A program made the position numbers and the translations under genes. Below the pieces are notes generated by a model. The model searched no databases, had not been told where the DNA came from, and worked only from the letters and a program-made list of their open reading frames with translations. Shown here one piece after another: positions 11,718 to 21,588 of a stretch of 64,000 bases of DNA; the stretch's first letter is position 1, and each line of letters starts with the position of its first letter. The DNA comes from Leptodactylus fallax (taxonomy: Eukaryota; Chordata; Amphibia; Anura; Leptodactylidae), in contig CAMRHE010000132.1 of the NCBI GenBank assembly GCA_947044405.1, forward strand, positions 4,820,001-4,884,000, in the 5' to 3' direction.

Positions 11718-13183
11718 TTATGTTAACAGGGAGAGTGCAAAGTTTCTGGTAGAAGGTTTTAGGGAGGGTTTTAGGATTCCCCTGCCGACGCACACAGTCC
11801 CCTTTTGTATAACTAACTTGAGGTCGGCAGCGGAACACTCGGGGGTGGTGTCCAAAAAACTGGGGAAGGAGGTGGCCTTGGGGCGCATGGCGGGCCCCTT
11901 CGCATCACCCCCTTTGGAAGGTTTAATTGTATCTCCTTTGGGGGTGGTGCCGAAGAAGGAGCCGAATCAGTTTCGGCTCATACATCATTTGTCTTATCCC
12001 AAAGGAGCGTCGGTCAACGATGGTATTGCACCCGAGCTTTGTTCGGTAGTATATACCTCGTTTGATGCAGCTGTGCATTGGGTACGGCGTTGCGGTCCAG
12101 GGGCCCTCTTAGCTAAGACGGATGTGGAGGCGGCGTTCAGGTTGCTGCCGGTACACCCTGACAGCGTTAGGTTACTGGGCTGCTACTGGGACGGCGGGTA
12201 TTACGTGGATCGTTGCCTTCCTATGGGTTGCTCAATATCGTGCGCATACTTTGAGGCGTTCAGCACCTTTTTAGAGTCGGTAATTCGGGAGGTGTCGGGG
12301 GGTTGAGTCAGTGATACACTACCTCGATGATTTCCTCTGTATAGGTCCGGCAGGCTCCGATGTATGCGCGGTTTTGCTGGCAACCACGCAGTGGGTCGCC
12401 GGTAAGTTTGGGGTACCGTTGTCACCGGAAAAGACTGAGGGTCCGTGCACTAGATTGAGTTTCTTGGGCATAGAGCTTGACACTGTGGCAATGGAGTTCC
12501 GGTTGCCTGGTGACAAGCTGGTTGATCTTAGGGAGAGGGTGAGGTGTGCTCGTCACATGCGAAAAATTACGTTGCGCTACCTCCAGTCATTGTTAGGCAG
12601 TTTAAATTTTGCCTGCCGCATTATCCCCATGGGTAGGATTTTTTGTCGCCGGCTGGCAGGGGCCATGAAATGGGTGTCAAATCCACGACACTTTATTCGG
12701 CTGGGGGTGATGCATCGGGAGGACCTGGCAGTATGGGACACATTTTTAGACCAGTTCAATGGTAGATCGCTGGTCCAGTCAGCAGTGATCGATGTGTTCG
12801 ATTGTGACCTCTTTACGGATGCGGCAGGGGGCCACGGTTTTGGTGCCTATTACAGGGGGCAGTGGTGCGCCGCTCCTTGGCCTGCGTCGTGGCGTGAACA
12901 AGGTCTGACGCGGAATTTGACTGTACTTGAGTTATTCCCAATTGTAGTCGCGGTGTCCATATGGGGTGGGGCGTTCCAGGATAAAAAAGTTAGGTTTCAT
13001 TGTGATAACATGTCAGTTGTGTCGGCCATTAATAATGTGACTGCGTCTTCTCCTCCAGTTATCAAGTTGCTTCAGCGTTTAGTATTGCGTTGCTTGTGCC
13101 TGAATGCATGGGTGGTGGCAGTGCATGTTCCGGGGGTTAAAAATGACGTTGCTGATTCTTTGTCTCGTTTCCAGTGGGAGCGG
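11425..13183 (+). pseudogene. Ngaro reverse transcriptase / RNase H, split by Gypsy B
   Basis: The gene encodes a DIRS/Ngaro-type polymerase. Recognisable RT starts near 11690, in a frame that overlaps the end of gag. It continues through LAKTDVEAAFRLLPVHP (first catalytic Asp) and LPMGCSISCAYF, then shifts frame at a G run near 12300, and resumes with HYLDDFLCIG (YLDD catalytic box) at about 12320. RNase H follows with DLFTDAAGGHGFGA, LTVLELFPIVVA, HCDNMSVVSAIN and PGVKNDVADSLSRFQ, keeping its acidic residues. Gypsy B enters after codon CGG at 13181-13183. The frame resumes in the same phase at 27757 and would stop at 27844-27846. Residues after 13183 in the open frame are LTR-derived and not part of the enzyme. 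Confidence 0.85.
13179..13183. repeat. target duplication of Gypsy B, left copy (AGCGG)
   Basis: AGCGG precedes the TGTGAACC start of the LTR and recurs at 27752-27756 directly after the other LTR ends ...CTTACA. Five bp is normal for Gypsy integrases. Confidence 0.9.
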
Positions 13184-13686
13184 TGTGAACCGAGAGCAAG
13201 GCAGGTGGTTTGGACTCCGCAACCAGAAATGAACGCACACGCGGTAGTTCAAGAAAAGAATATATATTTACTATAAGTTAATAAAGGCTAGTTAAAGGTA
13301 AAATGACATGGATAAAGACAAGCAAAATATACAATATAGCATGAACAATTTCAAGGCAAATTCTGCAATGGTTTCTACTTTTACTCTGTCCACTTCTGCA
13401 GTATGGACACTGAATGAACAATATACTCAAAACTATCCCTAACTGACCCTGACATCACATTTGGGTGCACCCCCTTTTCCCCAGTGGTCCAGGTGGACCG
13501 CTTACAGTCCGTAGAAGCGCGCGGTGGGGCCCAAAGTCGTTCCTTTCTTTTATAGTGAAGCGTCCTCTCCTCAGTTATCAGGATCTTGGGAGAAATGAAG
13601 TCCTCTTTAACAGGGAAACCCAATGAATGCAATGTAATCCAACAGCAGATTCCACTCAGCACACTGACAGTCCTGCCGAATCCATA
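13184..13686 (-). repeat. Gypsy B 3' LTR, distal segment
   Basis: Starts TGTGAACCGAGAGC and is collinear with 26783-27285. It stops at CATA, where Gypsy A is inserted, and the LTR resumes at 21103. Confidence 0.93.
13683..13686. repeat. target duplication of Gypsy A, left copy (CATA)
   Basis: CATA flanks Gypsy A here and at 21099-21102. The uninterrupted LTR at 27282-27285 has a single CATA at this point, which confirms the insertion site. Confidence 0.9.
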
Positions 13687-14698
13687 TGTAGCCCTATTTG
13701 GGGGGGGGTATGAGTATTATCCCTCCCGCAACAGACTCTGGCGCTGACCTGTGTGTATAATGGGACCTGAAGCCTTCGCTGAAGGGAAGAGTGGGAACAT
13801 ATATGAAATATATCAGTGCCTCCACCCAGGATAGAGCCTCTGTATTACAGGGAGGATCTCTTCCTGGGACTTACCCATGAAGTACAGTTAGTAGCCTTAA
13901 CAAGGATCACTGTACTAATCTCACAGTCTGAAGAATACATACAGATACCACATAAGGTTATAACAGTAGCTTTATAAGTATCAACAGGGTAATAATACAT
14001 ACATACAATATACTCAGAACACAGCAATACTACAACAACCAGCAAGTCCTCAACCGTCTTAGGTTATATACCCGGGTATATATATAGATATATAGCAAGA
14101 GTCCAGTGCACAATACCTCCAGGCAACAGAAGAGATGCAGGGGCCCCTGTGGATGACTGTGGATCCTCGGATTCTTCCAGGAGATGACAGACAGCCGATC
14201 AGGAGATGATGATGATGATGGTGAGATTCTTCACAGGCAGCAAACAGGGCGACGGTGACGGCAGTAGATGCAGGCCTGACTACCCTAACACTGAGTCCTT
14301 AACCTGCCAGCTAAACTACTAGTGCCACCGGGCCTCTAACTAGCTAGTTGGCCTTCGGAAGCCTAACCTATCACTGCCCTGAACTATATATATATATATA
14401 TGGATCCCTAACTACGGTTACTAGCTAGGTCCTGTGAGTATATAGGGGGTAACACATACCTAACTATATACTGTGAAGTAAAGAGGAACAAGTGGCTCTT
14501 AGACTCCCCCAGACATAACATGTCTGTCTCAGCAGCTCTGCTCACATCTCTCCCCCCAGCAGCTCTGCCTCACATGTGTCTGACTCACTGTATTTACAAA
14601 ACAAAACTTGCACTAAATGCCTGGGGTCTCTGAAGCCAAACTGCAGGGGCAAAGAAGCCAGATACATTATATACTAGTAGAAATGGCAGTTCCCTACA
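13687..14698 (-). repeat. Gypsy A 3' LTR
   Basis: 1012 bp, near-identical to 20082-21098. It contains a GAT microsatellite near 14207, a TATA-repeat tract near 14385-14400 and a palindromic CCCGGG flanked by TATA sequence near 14071. Confidence 0.95.
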
Positions 14699-14708
14699 CT
14701 CTCCCTCT
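14699..14708 (-). promoter_or_regulatory. Gypsy A polypurine tract
   Basis: Minus-strand AGAGGGAGAG lies immediately upstream of the 3' LTR, where plus-strand DNA synthesis is primed in LTR elements. Confidence 0.75.
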
Positions 14709-14817
14709 GGTGAAATCTTTACGTCACGTCAAAGACATACAAAGTCATAGTATACAGTCAACATTACCAATGACAATATCAATATGGTTGCTTTTGCATT
14801 TACAGAGTCACAACAGG

Positions 14818-17800
14818 TTAATAGGTATACATGCCAGCAGGAGCGAAAATTGGTAACATATTGACCAAAGTGGACACTGCACCCACCCAAGCATGGTATA
14901 AATGAGGCTGAGTAGTAAATCTGGGGTCCCCCAAACTATCATATGTCAGCATAGGTGGAGGGTGTCTAATTCTCTCTCCTCTCCGTACCTCTCTCTGAGG
15001 TAAACTAGCATGTCCAGGCCCTAAACTAGGGTTGTCTGCCATGGGAGGGGATGGTGCTGGTGGCGTAGGAGAGCTAGATCCCTGCTCATCTGTAGACACA
15101 GATCTAGGTACGAATTCTGGAGTTTGAGGGTTCATAGGTCTCCCTGAAGGAGAAGATACTGGTGATCTAGGAACTTCAGGAGCCACAGTCCAATCACTCT
15201 CAGGAGTTTCAGGAAGGTCAGGTGGAATATCGGCTAAGGACTGTGGAGAATCGCAGGCCGAGCCATCATTGGAGATATCCATACCATCAATCTGAGGTAC
15301 AGGCAACAAATGATTTCTATGCCAAGTCCTGATCCTCCCGTCCCGTCCTTTTATCTTGTAGACTGGTATTCCAGGCAACCGATCTACCACTGTAAAGAGT
15401 TCACTCCGCCATCGATCAGCCAGCTTATGTTTTGCAGATGCTCCCAAATTCCGTAGCAGAACATGGTCCCCAGGGTTCAATTCTCGGTATCTTACTCGAA
15501 GATCAAATCTCCTTTTATTTCCTTCATTCACTTTGGCCGCATTTTCCTCAGCCAGCTGATAAGCACTCTTAAGCGTTTCTTTCAAACGTGCCACGTATCG
15601 GTAATGATCTCGATGACTGATACCATCGGTAGAGACTCCCAACAAGATGTCAATAGGTAGCCTAGGCTCTCTTCCAAACATCAGAAAGTATGGTGAATAT
15701 CCGGTGCTCTCGTGCCTTGTACTATTATAGGCATGCACCATAGCCTCCACTTTTCTACTCCAGGATCGCTTATCCTCAATTCGTAAGGTACCAAGCATAT
15801 CAAGTAAAGTCCTGTTAAATCTTTCAGGAAGGGCATCTCCCTCTGGATGGTAAGGCGTCGTCCGACTTTTGCGGATGTTCAACAACTGAAGTAACTCTTT
15901 GATCAGGTTACTCTCAAAATCCCGGCCTTGATCAGAATGCAACCGGTGTGGTAAGCCATAATGGATAAAATACTTTTCCCAAAGCACTCTTGCAACAGTG
16001 ACTGCTTTTTGATCCTTAGTCGGAAAGGCTTGAGCATATCGTGTGAAGTGATCAGTCACCACCAATACATTTCCAAATCCTCTGGAGTCGTTGTCAATAC
16101 AAAGGAAGTCTATGCAGACAAGATCCATGGGGCCCGAACTCTTCAAGTGTCCCATGAAGGCCGCTCGAACCGGGACAGTCTTCCTCTGCAAACATCTGCG
16201 ACAGCACCTACACAGACGAGTCACGGTATCTCTCATTTTGGGCCAGTAGAATCGGTCTTGTATTAGGCCATAAGTCTTCTCAGGTCCCAAATGACCATGA
16301 TAATCATGCAGACTTCGGAAAATCATCTTCTGAAAGCAGCTTGGAATAACTAGTTGGCGCCTTCCAGGGTGATCATGATACAGCACCACACGATAAAGTA
16401 GGCCATTGTCTATTTCAAACTTCTCCCAATCTCGTAGAAGTTGACTGCATTCAGAGGGTAGGGATGTCTTTAACATTTCTCTGTCTTGAGAACTCACTGC
16501 TTGATAAAGAGGTCCAATTAAAGGATCAGTCTTTTGACTCCAGATCATTCGCTTTGAAGATATAGAACAACTCTCAAAGGATCCTAAAGCGGCAGGGTAG
16601 GCAAACATGTCTGGTACAGCTTCGGGACCTCCCCCAATAGAGTCAATAAGCCGAGTTTCAGAAAAGGCTACTCGGTCTTCAACTACAGCAGCCATGGCAC
16701 ACAAAGCTCCTACTCCAGGACTTGGCACTTCTTCCCATTCATCCACTACTTCCGGACTAGGTAATCCAGGCCGTCTTGATAGAGCATCTGCCCCAATGTT
16801 CTTAGGCCCCGATTTATACTTGAGTGTGAATTGGTAGTTGGATAAAGCTGCCAACCAGCGATGTCCTGTAGCATCGAGTTTAGCGGTTGACAAAACGTAT
16901 GTCAGTGGATTGTTGTCTGTTCTTACTTCAAACGTGGCTCCGTATAAATAGTCATGTAATTTATCAACAATGGCCCACTTGAGCGCCAAAAACTCCAATT
17001 TATGTACTGGATAATTTTTCTCGCTGGGAGAAAGACTTCGACTTATGAAAGCTATGGGCCGTAACCCGGCCGGGTATTCTTGGTGCAGCACGCCACCTAA
17101 TCCTTCAAAGCTGGCATCTACATGTAGCACATATGGCTTATGTGCATCAGCATAAGCCAGAACGGGAGCTTCTGTCAATTTCTTCTTCAACAACTTAAAT
17201 GCTTCTTCACAATCCGCAGTCCACCTATCGCCAAAAAGGCTTTTGGAAGACCCTTTCTTCTTTCCCGGATCTCCTGCATCACTCTTCAACAGGTCGAGGA
17301 GGGCTCGAGCAATTTTTGAATATCCTTCCACAAATCGTCGATAGAATCCACAAAACCCCAAGAAAGATTGCAACTCCGTAATATTTTGCGGTCGGGGCCA
17401 ATTCACCACAGCTTCAATCTTACCAGGATCGGTAGCAACTCCTTCAGCAGAAACAATATGACCTACATAAGTGACCGAAGATCTACAAAATTTGCATTTG
17501 TCAGCCGACAACTTCAGCCCCTCTTCTTTTAAGCGATGGAGTACTCTCATGAGTCGTTCTTCATGTTCTTCCAGCGTCTTTCCAAACACAATAATGTCAT
17601 CAAGATATACAAGGCATTCCCGGGGCACTAAATCACCTAACACTCTTTCCATCAACCTTTGGAACGTTGCTGGCGCACCTTTTGTACCTTGCGGCATACG
17701 AGTGAACTGAAAGAAACCCAAGGGGCATATGAAGGCTGTCTTTTCCTGATCCTCAGGTGCCATTGGGACTTGATAGTATCCCGATCTTAGGTCCAGCACT

Positions 17801-20055
17801 GTGAACCAACAGTTTCCATTCAGAGCTTCCAGAGCTTCTTCAATTCTCGGCAGTGTATACTGATCAGGTAAGGTTCTCCGGTTCAGAGTTCTGTAATCCA
17901 CACATAGGCGAATTGCTCCAGATTTTTTTCTTACCACCACAATAGGTGAGGCATAGGGGCTCTTACTGTCCACAATGATCCCCTGACCTTTCATTTGCTG
18001 TAGAGTCTGTCTTAACTCATCAACATCCTTTGGAGCAACTCTCCGTGGTCGCTCCCGGAAGGGAGTAGAATCGGTCAATCGGAAAGTGTGTTGAGCACTT
18101 TTAGCACAACCTACATCCATATCATCCATGGAGAACACTTCCGATAATTCAGACAACTTCTGTGTCAGTCGCTGATTCCAGGCCTCTGGTAAATGTGGAT
18201 CACTCAAGTCAAGATTGAGATTAGGGATTGCATCTCGGATTTGAATCCTGCACACTTCAGCGTATGGATTTACTCCAAGCACAGGGTAGCAGTGGGCCAC
18301 ATTCTGGTATGGTCCAATTACAATCGGATGCGGTGAACAGTTCCTCACTGTCACACAGGTAGATAACTCCACTTTATTTCTCCAGTCCTTTCTCTCTGGG
18401 ATCACCATCCAGCCATTCTGGTTAATCATTTCTTCAGGGGTTTCCATAAGGACATAACTCCCCCCTTCAAGCAAATCGGGAGCAATGCTGGAGGCTACTC
18501 TCAGAATTCTCTCCCCGCCGGCAGGAACTTCCACGGTTCTCTCACCGATATGATATGCCATTCCATGTCGATAGCCAGTAGACAGGGCATCACAGAGTTC
18601 TCTAAGATCAGAAGATATATTCACCGGCTGAGCTGCAGGGTTCCAATCTCTTCCAAGAAACTTCTGAAAAGCATAATGCACTGCGGGACAATTAGTGCCA
18701 AGTATCACAGGAGCTGCACAAGAATCCCCTGTATCAGGACAGACAAGAGCCGTAATCTTCATGGGAGCGACACTCTGATCTTCTAATTCAGGGACAGCTA
18801 TAACTACTTGTAGGATGCCATATACAGGATATGATCCTGAATTAAGCCCCCACAATTTCATTTGTCCTGTAGACTGAAGAGGTATATCCCTCAGATACTT
18901 TTGGTAGAACGAGCGATAAATCAGGGTCACTTGAGATCCTGTATCAAACAGGGCAGGAGCGGCATGACCATTGACAGTGACTTTGACAACGGACCTGGAG
19001 CCCGCGATAGCGCCTCTGGTATTTACTCGGCCCGCCTTCCTTCGGTGTCTTTGATTCTGAATAGAGAAGACAGCACTGTGTCCCAATCCCTCACTGTCCT
19101 CCGTACACTGTCTGGCAGTATGACCCGTCTGACCACATTTATAACAGGTTGTAGCATCCTTCCTCCATTGAGTGGCAGTGGGTGGAGTGGCGGACTGTCT
19201 AAGTTCTGACCGCTCCGCTGGTTTGTCCTTGTTTGAATTAGGAACAACATCTTCTTTAGAGATGCTTTTCGCTTTCTTAGGGGTACTAAAACTAATGTCA
19301 GCTTCTTGTTTCTTCACTAACTTCATTAAGTCAGGAAATGGAAGGACTCTATCAGATAGTAAGACCTTGAGTACTTGAGCAAGAGGATGATGAGGTTGTA
19401 ACCCTCTCACCAACTGACTGGTTCTCATAGCGTCTACCTCTGAAGTAGATATAGCTGCGTGGTACACCAGACGTGAAAGAAGTAGCTGTAAACGGTTAAT
19501 AAAAGTAGAGACATTTTCCCCTTCTTTTTGACGAACCATTCGGTAATCAGCAACCATCTGGGCAAGGTCATAGTATGGCTCAAAGTGATCAGACAGTACT
19601 TGTATATAGTCCAATGCACTCACTCCTTCATGAGAGTCTCTGTACAAGCGGATCAATTCTGCAGCAGGAGACCGCAAACTTTCACTGATACGCTGCCGCT
19701 TGCCTTCTTCAGAGCAAGACCATTCCTTCAGGCATTGGAGAGTATGTTCTTTCCATATCTCAAAGTTTTCCTCCCCTTGTGGTACTGGGACATTACCAGA
19801 GAATACTTTTAGTTTCTTGTAGTGAGTGGCCTGCAGGCCCTGAGCTAACATTTCAGTCAGCCTGGCTAAAGTGCTAATAGCACTGTCACTAGAGGAACTG
19901 CTAGCGACGGCCATACTGGGGGGGTAACTGGCTGAGCGGGGTTCTTCCTTTACCTGAACCAGGGGAGGAACAGGAGGTCGGTAATCCCATGTAGTAGCTA
20001 GTGGGAGGTTCCCCTCTGAGCTATATCGCTTCTCCATATCAATGACTATTCCCAC
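14818..20055 (-). CDS. Gypsy A gag-pol polyprotein, 1745 aa, PNMA-like gag
   Basis: One open frame encodes the whole polyprotein. Residues about 83-240 resemble the PNMA/Gypsy capsid (FSGNVPVPQGEENFEIWKEH, ENVSTFINRLQLLL). A CCHC knuckle lies at about 304-317 (CYKCGQTGHTARQC). The aspartic protease DTGS is at about 371-374. RT shows LDLRSGYYQVPM (about 754) and YLDD (about 817-820). RNase H begins near 978 (HVDAS) and includes RTDNNP and ADALSR. Integrase has an HHCC finger (about 1250-1290) and catalytic D1316, D1375, E1411 with 35 residues between the last two. A Pro/Ser-rich tail follows, without membrane segments. The ATG is 6 nt past the primer-binding site; Met7 is an alternative start. 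Gag and Pol share one frame, so their ratio must be set by other means, perhaps proteolysis. Confidence 0.95.
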   Translation of the reverse strand: MGIVIDMEKRYSSEGNLPLATTWDYRPPVPPLVQVKEEPRSASYPPSMAVASSSSSDSAISTLARLTEMLAQGLQATHYKKLKVFSGNVPVPQGEENFEIWKEHTLQCLKEWSCSEEGKRQRISESLRSPAAELIRLYRDSHEGVSALDYIQVLSDHFEPYYDLAQMVADYRMVRQKEGENVSTFINRLQLLLSRLVYHAAISTSEVDAMRTSQLVRGLQPHHPLAQVLKVLLSDRVLPFPDLMKLVKKQEADISFSTPKKAKSISKEDVVPNSNKDKPAERSELRQSATPPTATQWRKDATTCYKCGQTGHTARQCTEDSEGLGHSAVFSIQNQRHRRKAGRVNTRGAIAGSRSVVKVTVNGHAAPALFDTGSQVTLIYRSFYQKYLRDIPLQSTGQMKLWGLNSGSYPVYGILQVVIAVPELEDQSVAPMKITALVCPDTGDSCAAPVILGTNCPAVHYAFQKFLGRDWNPAAQPVNISSDLRELCDALSTGYRHGMAYHIGERTVEVPAGGERILRVASSIAPDLLEGGSYVLMETPEEMINQNGWMVIPERKDWRNKVELSTCVTVRNCSPHPIVIGPYQNVAHCYPVLGVNPYAEVCRIQIRDAIPNLNLDLSDPHLPEAWNQRLTQKLSELSEVFSMDDMDVGCAKSAQHTFRLTDSTPFRERPRRVAPKDVDELRQTLQQMKGQGIIVDSKSPYASPIVVVRKKSGAIRLCVDYRTLNRRTLPDQYTLPRIEEALEALNGNCWFTVLDLRSGYYQVPMAPEDQEKTAFICPLGFFQFTRMPQGTKGAPATFQRLMERVLGDLVPRECLVYLDDIIVFGKTLEEHEERLMRVLHRLKEEGLKLSADKCKFCRSSVTYVGHIVSAEGVATDPGKIEAVVNWPRPQNITELQSFLGFCGFYRRFVEGYSKIARALLDLLKSDAGDPGKKKGSSKSLFGDRWTADCEEAFKLLKKKLTEAPVLAYADAHKPYVLHVDASFEGLGGVLHQEYPAGLRPIAFISRSLSPSEKNYPVHKLEFLALKWAIVDKLHDYLYGATFEVRTDNNPLTYVLSTAKLDATGHRWLAALSNYQFTLKYKSGPKNIGADALSRRPGLPSPEVVDEWEEVPSPGVGALCAMAAVVEDRVAFSETRLIDSIGGGPEAVPDMFAYPAALGSFESCSISSKRMIWSQKTDPLIGPLYQAVSSQDREMLKTSLPSECSQLLRDWEKFEIDNGLLYRVVLYHDHPGRRQLVIPSCFQKMIFRSLHDYHGHLGPEKTYGLIQDRFYWPKMRDTVTRLCRCCRRCLQRKTVPVRAAFMGHLKSSGPMDLVCIDFLCIDNDSRGFGNVLVVTDHFTRYAQAFPTKDQKAVTVARVLWEKYFIHYGLPHRLHSDQGRDFESNLIKELLQLLNIRKSRTTPYHPEGDALPERFNRTLLDMLGTLRIEDKRSWSRKVEAMVHAYNSTRHESTGYSPYFLMFGREPRLPIDILLGVSTDGISHRDHYRYVARLKETLKSAYQLAEENAAKVNEGNKRRFDLRVRYRELNPGDHVLLRNLGASAKHKLADRWRSELFTVVDRLPGIPVYKIKGRDGRIRTWHRNHLLPVPQIDGMDISNDGSACDSPQSLADIPPDLPETPESDWTVAPEVPRSPVSSPSGRPMNPQTPEFVPRSVSTDEQGSSSPTPPAPSPPMADNPSLGPGHASLPQREVRRGERIRHPPPMLTYDSLGDPRFTTQPHLYHAWVGAVSTLVNMLPIFAPAGMYTY

Positions 20056-20061
20056 TTCTAA

Positions 20062-20079
20062 ATCTCAGCAGTGCCTCCA
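20062..20079 (-). promoter_or_regulatory. Gypsy A primer-binding site
   Basis: Minus-strand TGGAGGCACTGCTGAGAT starts 2 nt inside the 5' LTR boundary. TGG is the complement of a tRNA CCA end. The rest fits a tRNA-Thr-like 3' end (ending ...GCAGTGCCT-CCA) best among those I recall, but the tRNA identity is uncertain. Confidence 0.7.
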
Positions 20080-20081
20080 AA

Positions 20082-21098
20082 TGTAGCCCTATTTGGGGGG
20101 GGGGTATGAGTATTATCCCTCCCGCAACAGACTCTGGCGCTGACCTGTGTGTATAATGGGACCTGAAGCCTTCGCTGAAGGGAAGAGTGGGAACATATAT
20201 GAAATATATCAGTGCCTCCACCCAGGATAGAGCCTCTGTATTACAGGGAGGATCTCTTCCTGGGACTTACCCATGAAGTACAGTTAGTAGCCTTAACAAG
20301 GATCACTGTACTAATCTCACAGTCTGAAGAATACATACAGATACCACATAAGGTTATAACAGTAGCTTTATAAGTATCAACAGGGTAATAATACATACAT
20401 ACAATATACTCAGAACACAGCAATACTACAACAACCAGCAAGTCCTCAACCGTCTTAGGTTATATACCCGGGTATATATATAGATATATAGCAAGAGTCC
20501 AGTGCACAATACCTCCAGGCAACAGAAGAGATGCAGGGGCCCCTGTGGATGACTGTGGATCCTCGGATTCTTCCAGGAGATGACAGACAGCCGATCAGGA
20601 GATGATGATGATGATGATGGTGAGATTCTTCACAGGCAGCAAACAGGGCGACGGTGACGGCAGTAGATGCAGGCCTGACTACCCTAACACTGAGTCCTTA
20701 ACCTGCCAGCTAAACTACTAGTGCCACCGGGCCTCTAACTAGCTAGTTGGCCTTCGGAAGCCTAACCTATCACTGCCCTGAACTATATATATATATATAT
20801 GGATCCCTAACTACGGTTACTAGCTAGGTCCTGTGAGTATATAGGGGGTAACACATACCTAACTATATACTGTGAAGTAAAGAGGAACAAGTGGCTCTTA
20901 GACTCCCCCAGACATAACATGTCTGTCTCAGCAAGCTCTGCTCACATCTCTCCCCCCAGCAGCTCTGCCTCACATGTGTCTGACTCACTGTATTTACAAA
21001 ACAAAACTTGCACTAAATGCCTGGGGTCTCTGAAGCCAAACTGCAGGGGCAAAGAAGCCAGATACATTATATACTAGTAGAAATGGCAGTTCCCTACA
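20082..21098 (-). repeat. Gypsy A 5' LTR
   Basis: 1017 bp, near-identical to 13687-14698. It ends CCCTACA on the plus strand and is followed by the CATA target duplication. Confidence 0.95.
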
Positions 21099-21102
21099 CA
21101 TA
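21099..21102. repeat. target duplication of Gypsy A, right copy (CATA)
   Basis: The second CATA, paired with 13683-13686. Confidence 0.9.
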
Positions 21103-21570
21103 CACTGAGCTGGGTTGTAAGCCGGGGTTTAGCAGGTGCTGTCCAGTACATCAACAGCACTGCGAGTCTCTATCTGTGGTATCCATATACACAGTCACAA
21201 TGTCAGTCTCACTGATCAGCCACTGAGCACAGTTCCTTTCACGTGGACTCACTAGTCCTGTTGTCTCTTTACACTCTGTTTGTCTCTGGACCAAGATACA
21301 GCTTAGCTGTACAGAAAAATCTCCACACCAGTTCAATACAACACTTGCCAAGATGGCTGCTGCTCTCTGTCTTGTCACTTCCTGCTGCTCTGCTCACACT
21401 CTGTCTGCAGAACAGGCAGGCTGACATAAAAGGGGGGGGGGGCTCACTCCAGCATCATGTCACAATTACAATGGCTGCTGTCTTAAAGGAACAGAATCAC
21501 AGAAATACATTCAACATTAACAGTTTATACAGACAAATGAAGCTTAGGACAACATTGGCTGTCTCTTACA
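21103..21570 (-). repeat. Gypsy B 3' LTR, proximal segment
   Basis: Collinear with 27286-27751, running from CACTGAGCTGGG to CTCTTACA. It includes a G run near 21430 whose length differs between the two LTR copies. Confidence 0.93.
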
Positions 21571-21588
21571 TATTCCCCCCCACTTTAA
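21571..21588 (-). promoter_or_regulatory. Gypsy B polypurine tract
   Basis: Minus-strand AAAGTGGGGGGGAATA abuts the 3' LTR. The pol stop codon TAA (21585-21587) overlaps its 5' edge. Confidence 0.8.

Larger units (their letters stand above)
13687..21098 (-). mobile_element. Gypsy LTR retrotransposon A, apparently complete
   Basis: A 7.4-kb minus-strand element has LTRs of 1012 and 1017 bp (TGTAGCCC...CCCTACA), a primer-binding site at 20062-20079, one uninterrupted gag-pol frame and a polypurine tract at 14699-14708. The 5-bp length difference between the LTRs is accounted for by one extra G, one extra GAT unit and one extra A. I noticed no substitutions. It is the youngest layer of the nest and may be competent. 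No env. Confidence 0.95.

Noticed and set aside
13187..13276. C-terminal extension of the Ngaro RNase H frame
   Set aside because: These codons lie in the Gypsy B LTR; the true continuation is at 27757.
14699..14817. Possible env gene in Gypsy A
   Set aside because: Only about 120 bp separate pol from the LTR. Gypsy B has even less space.
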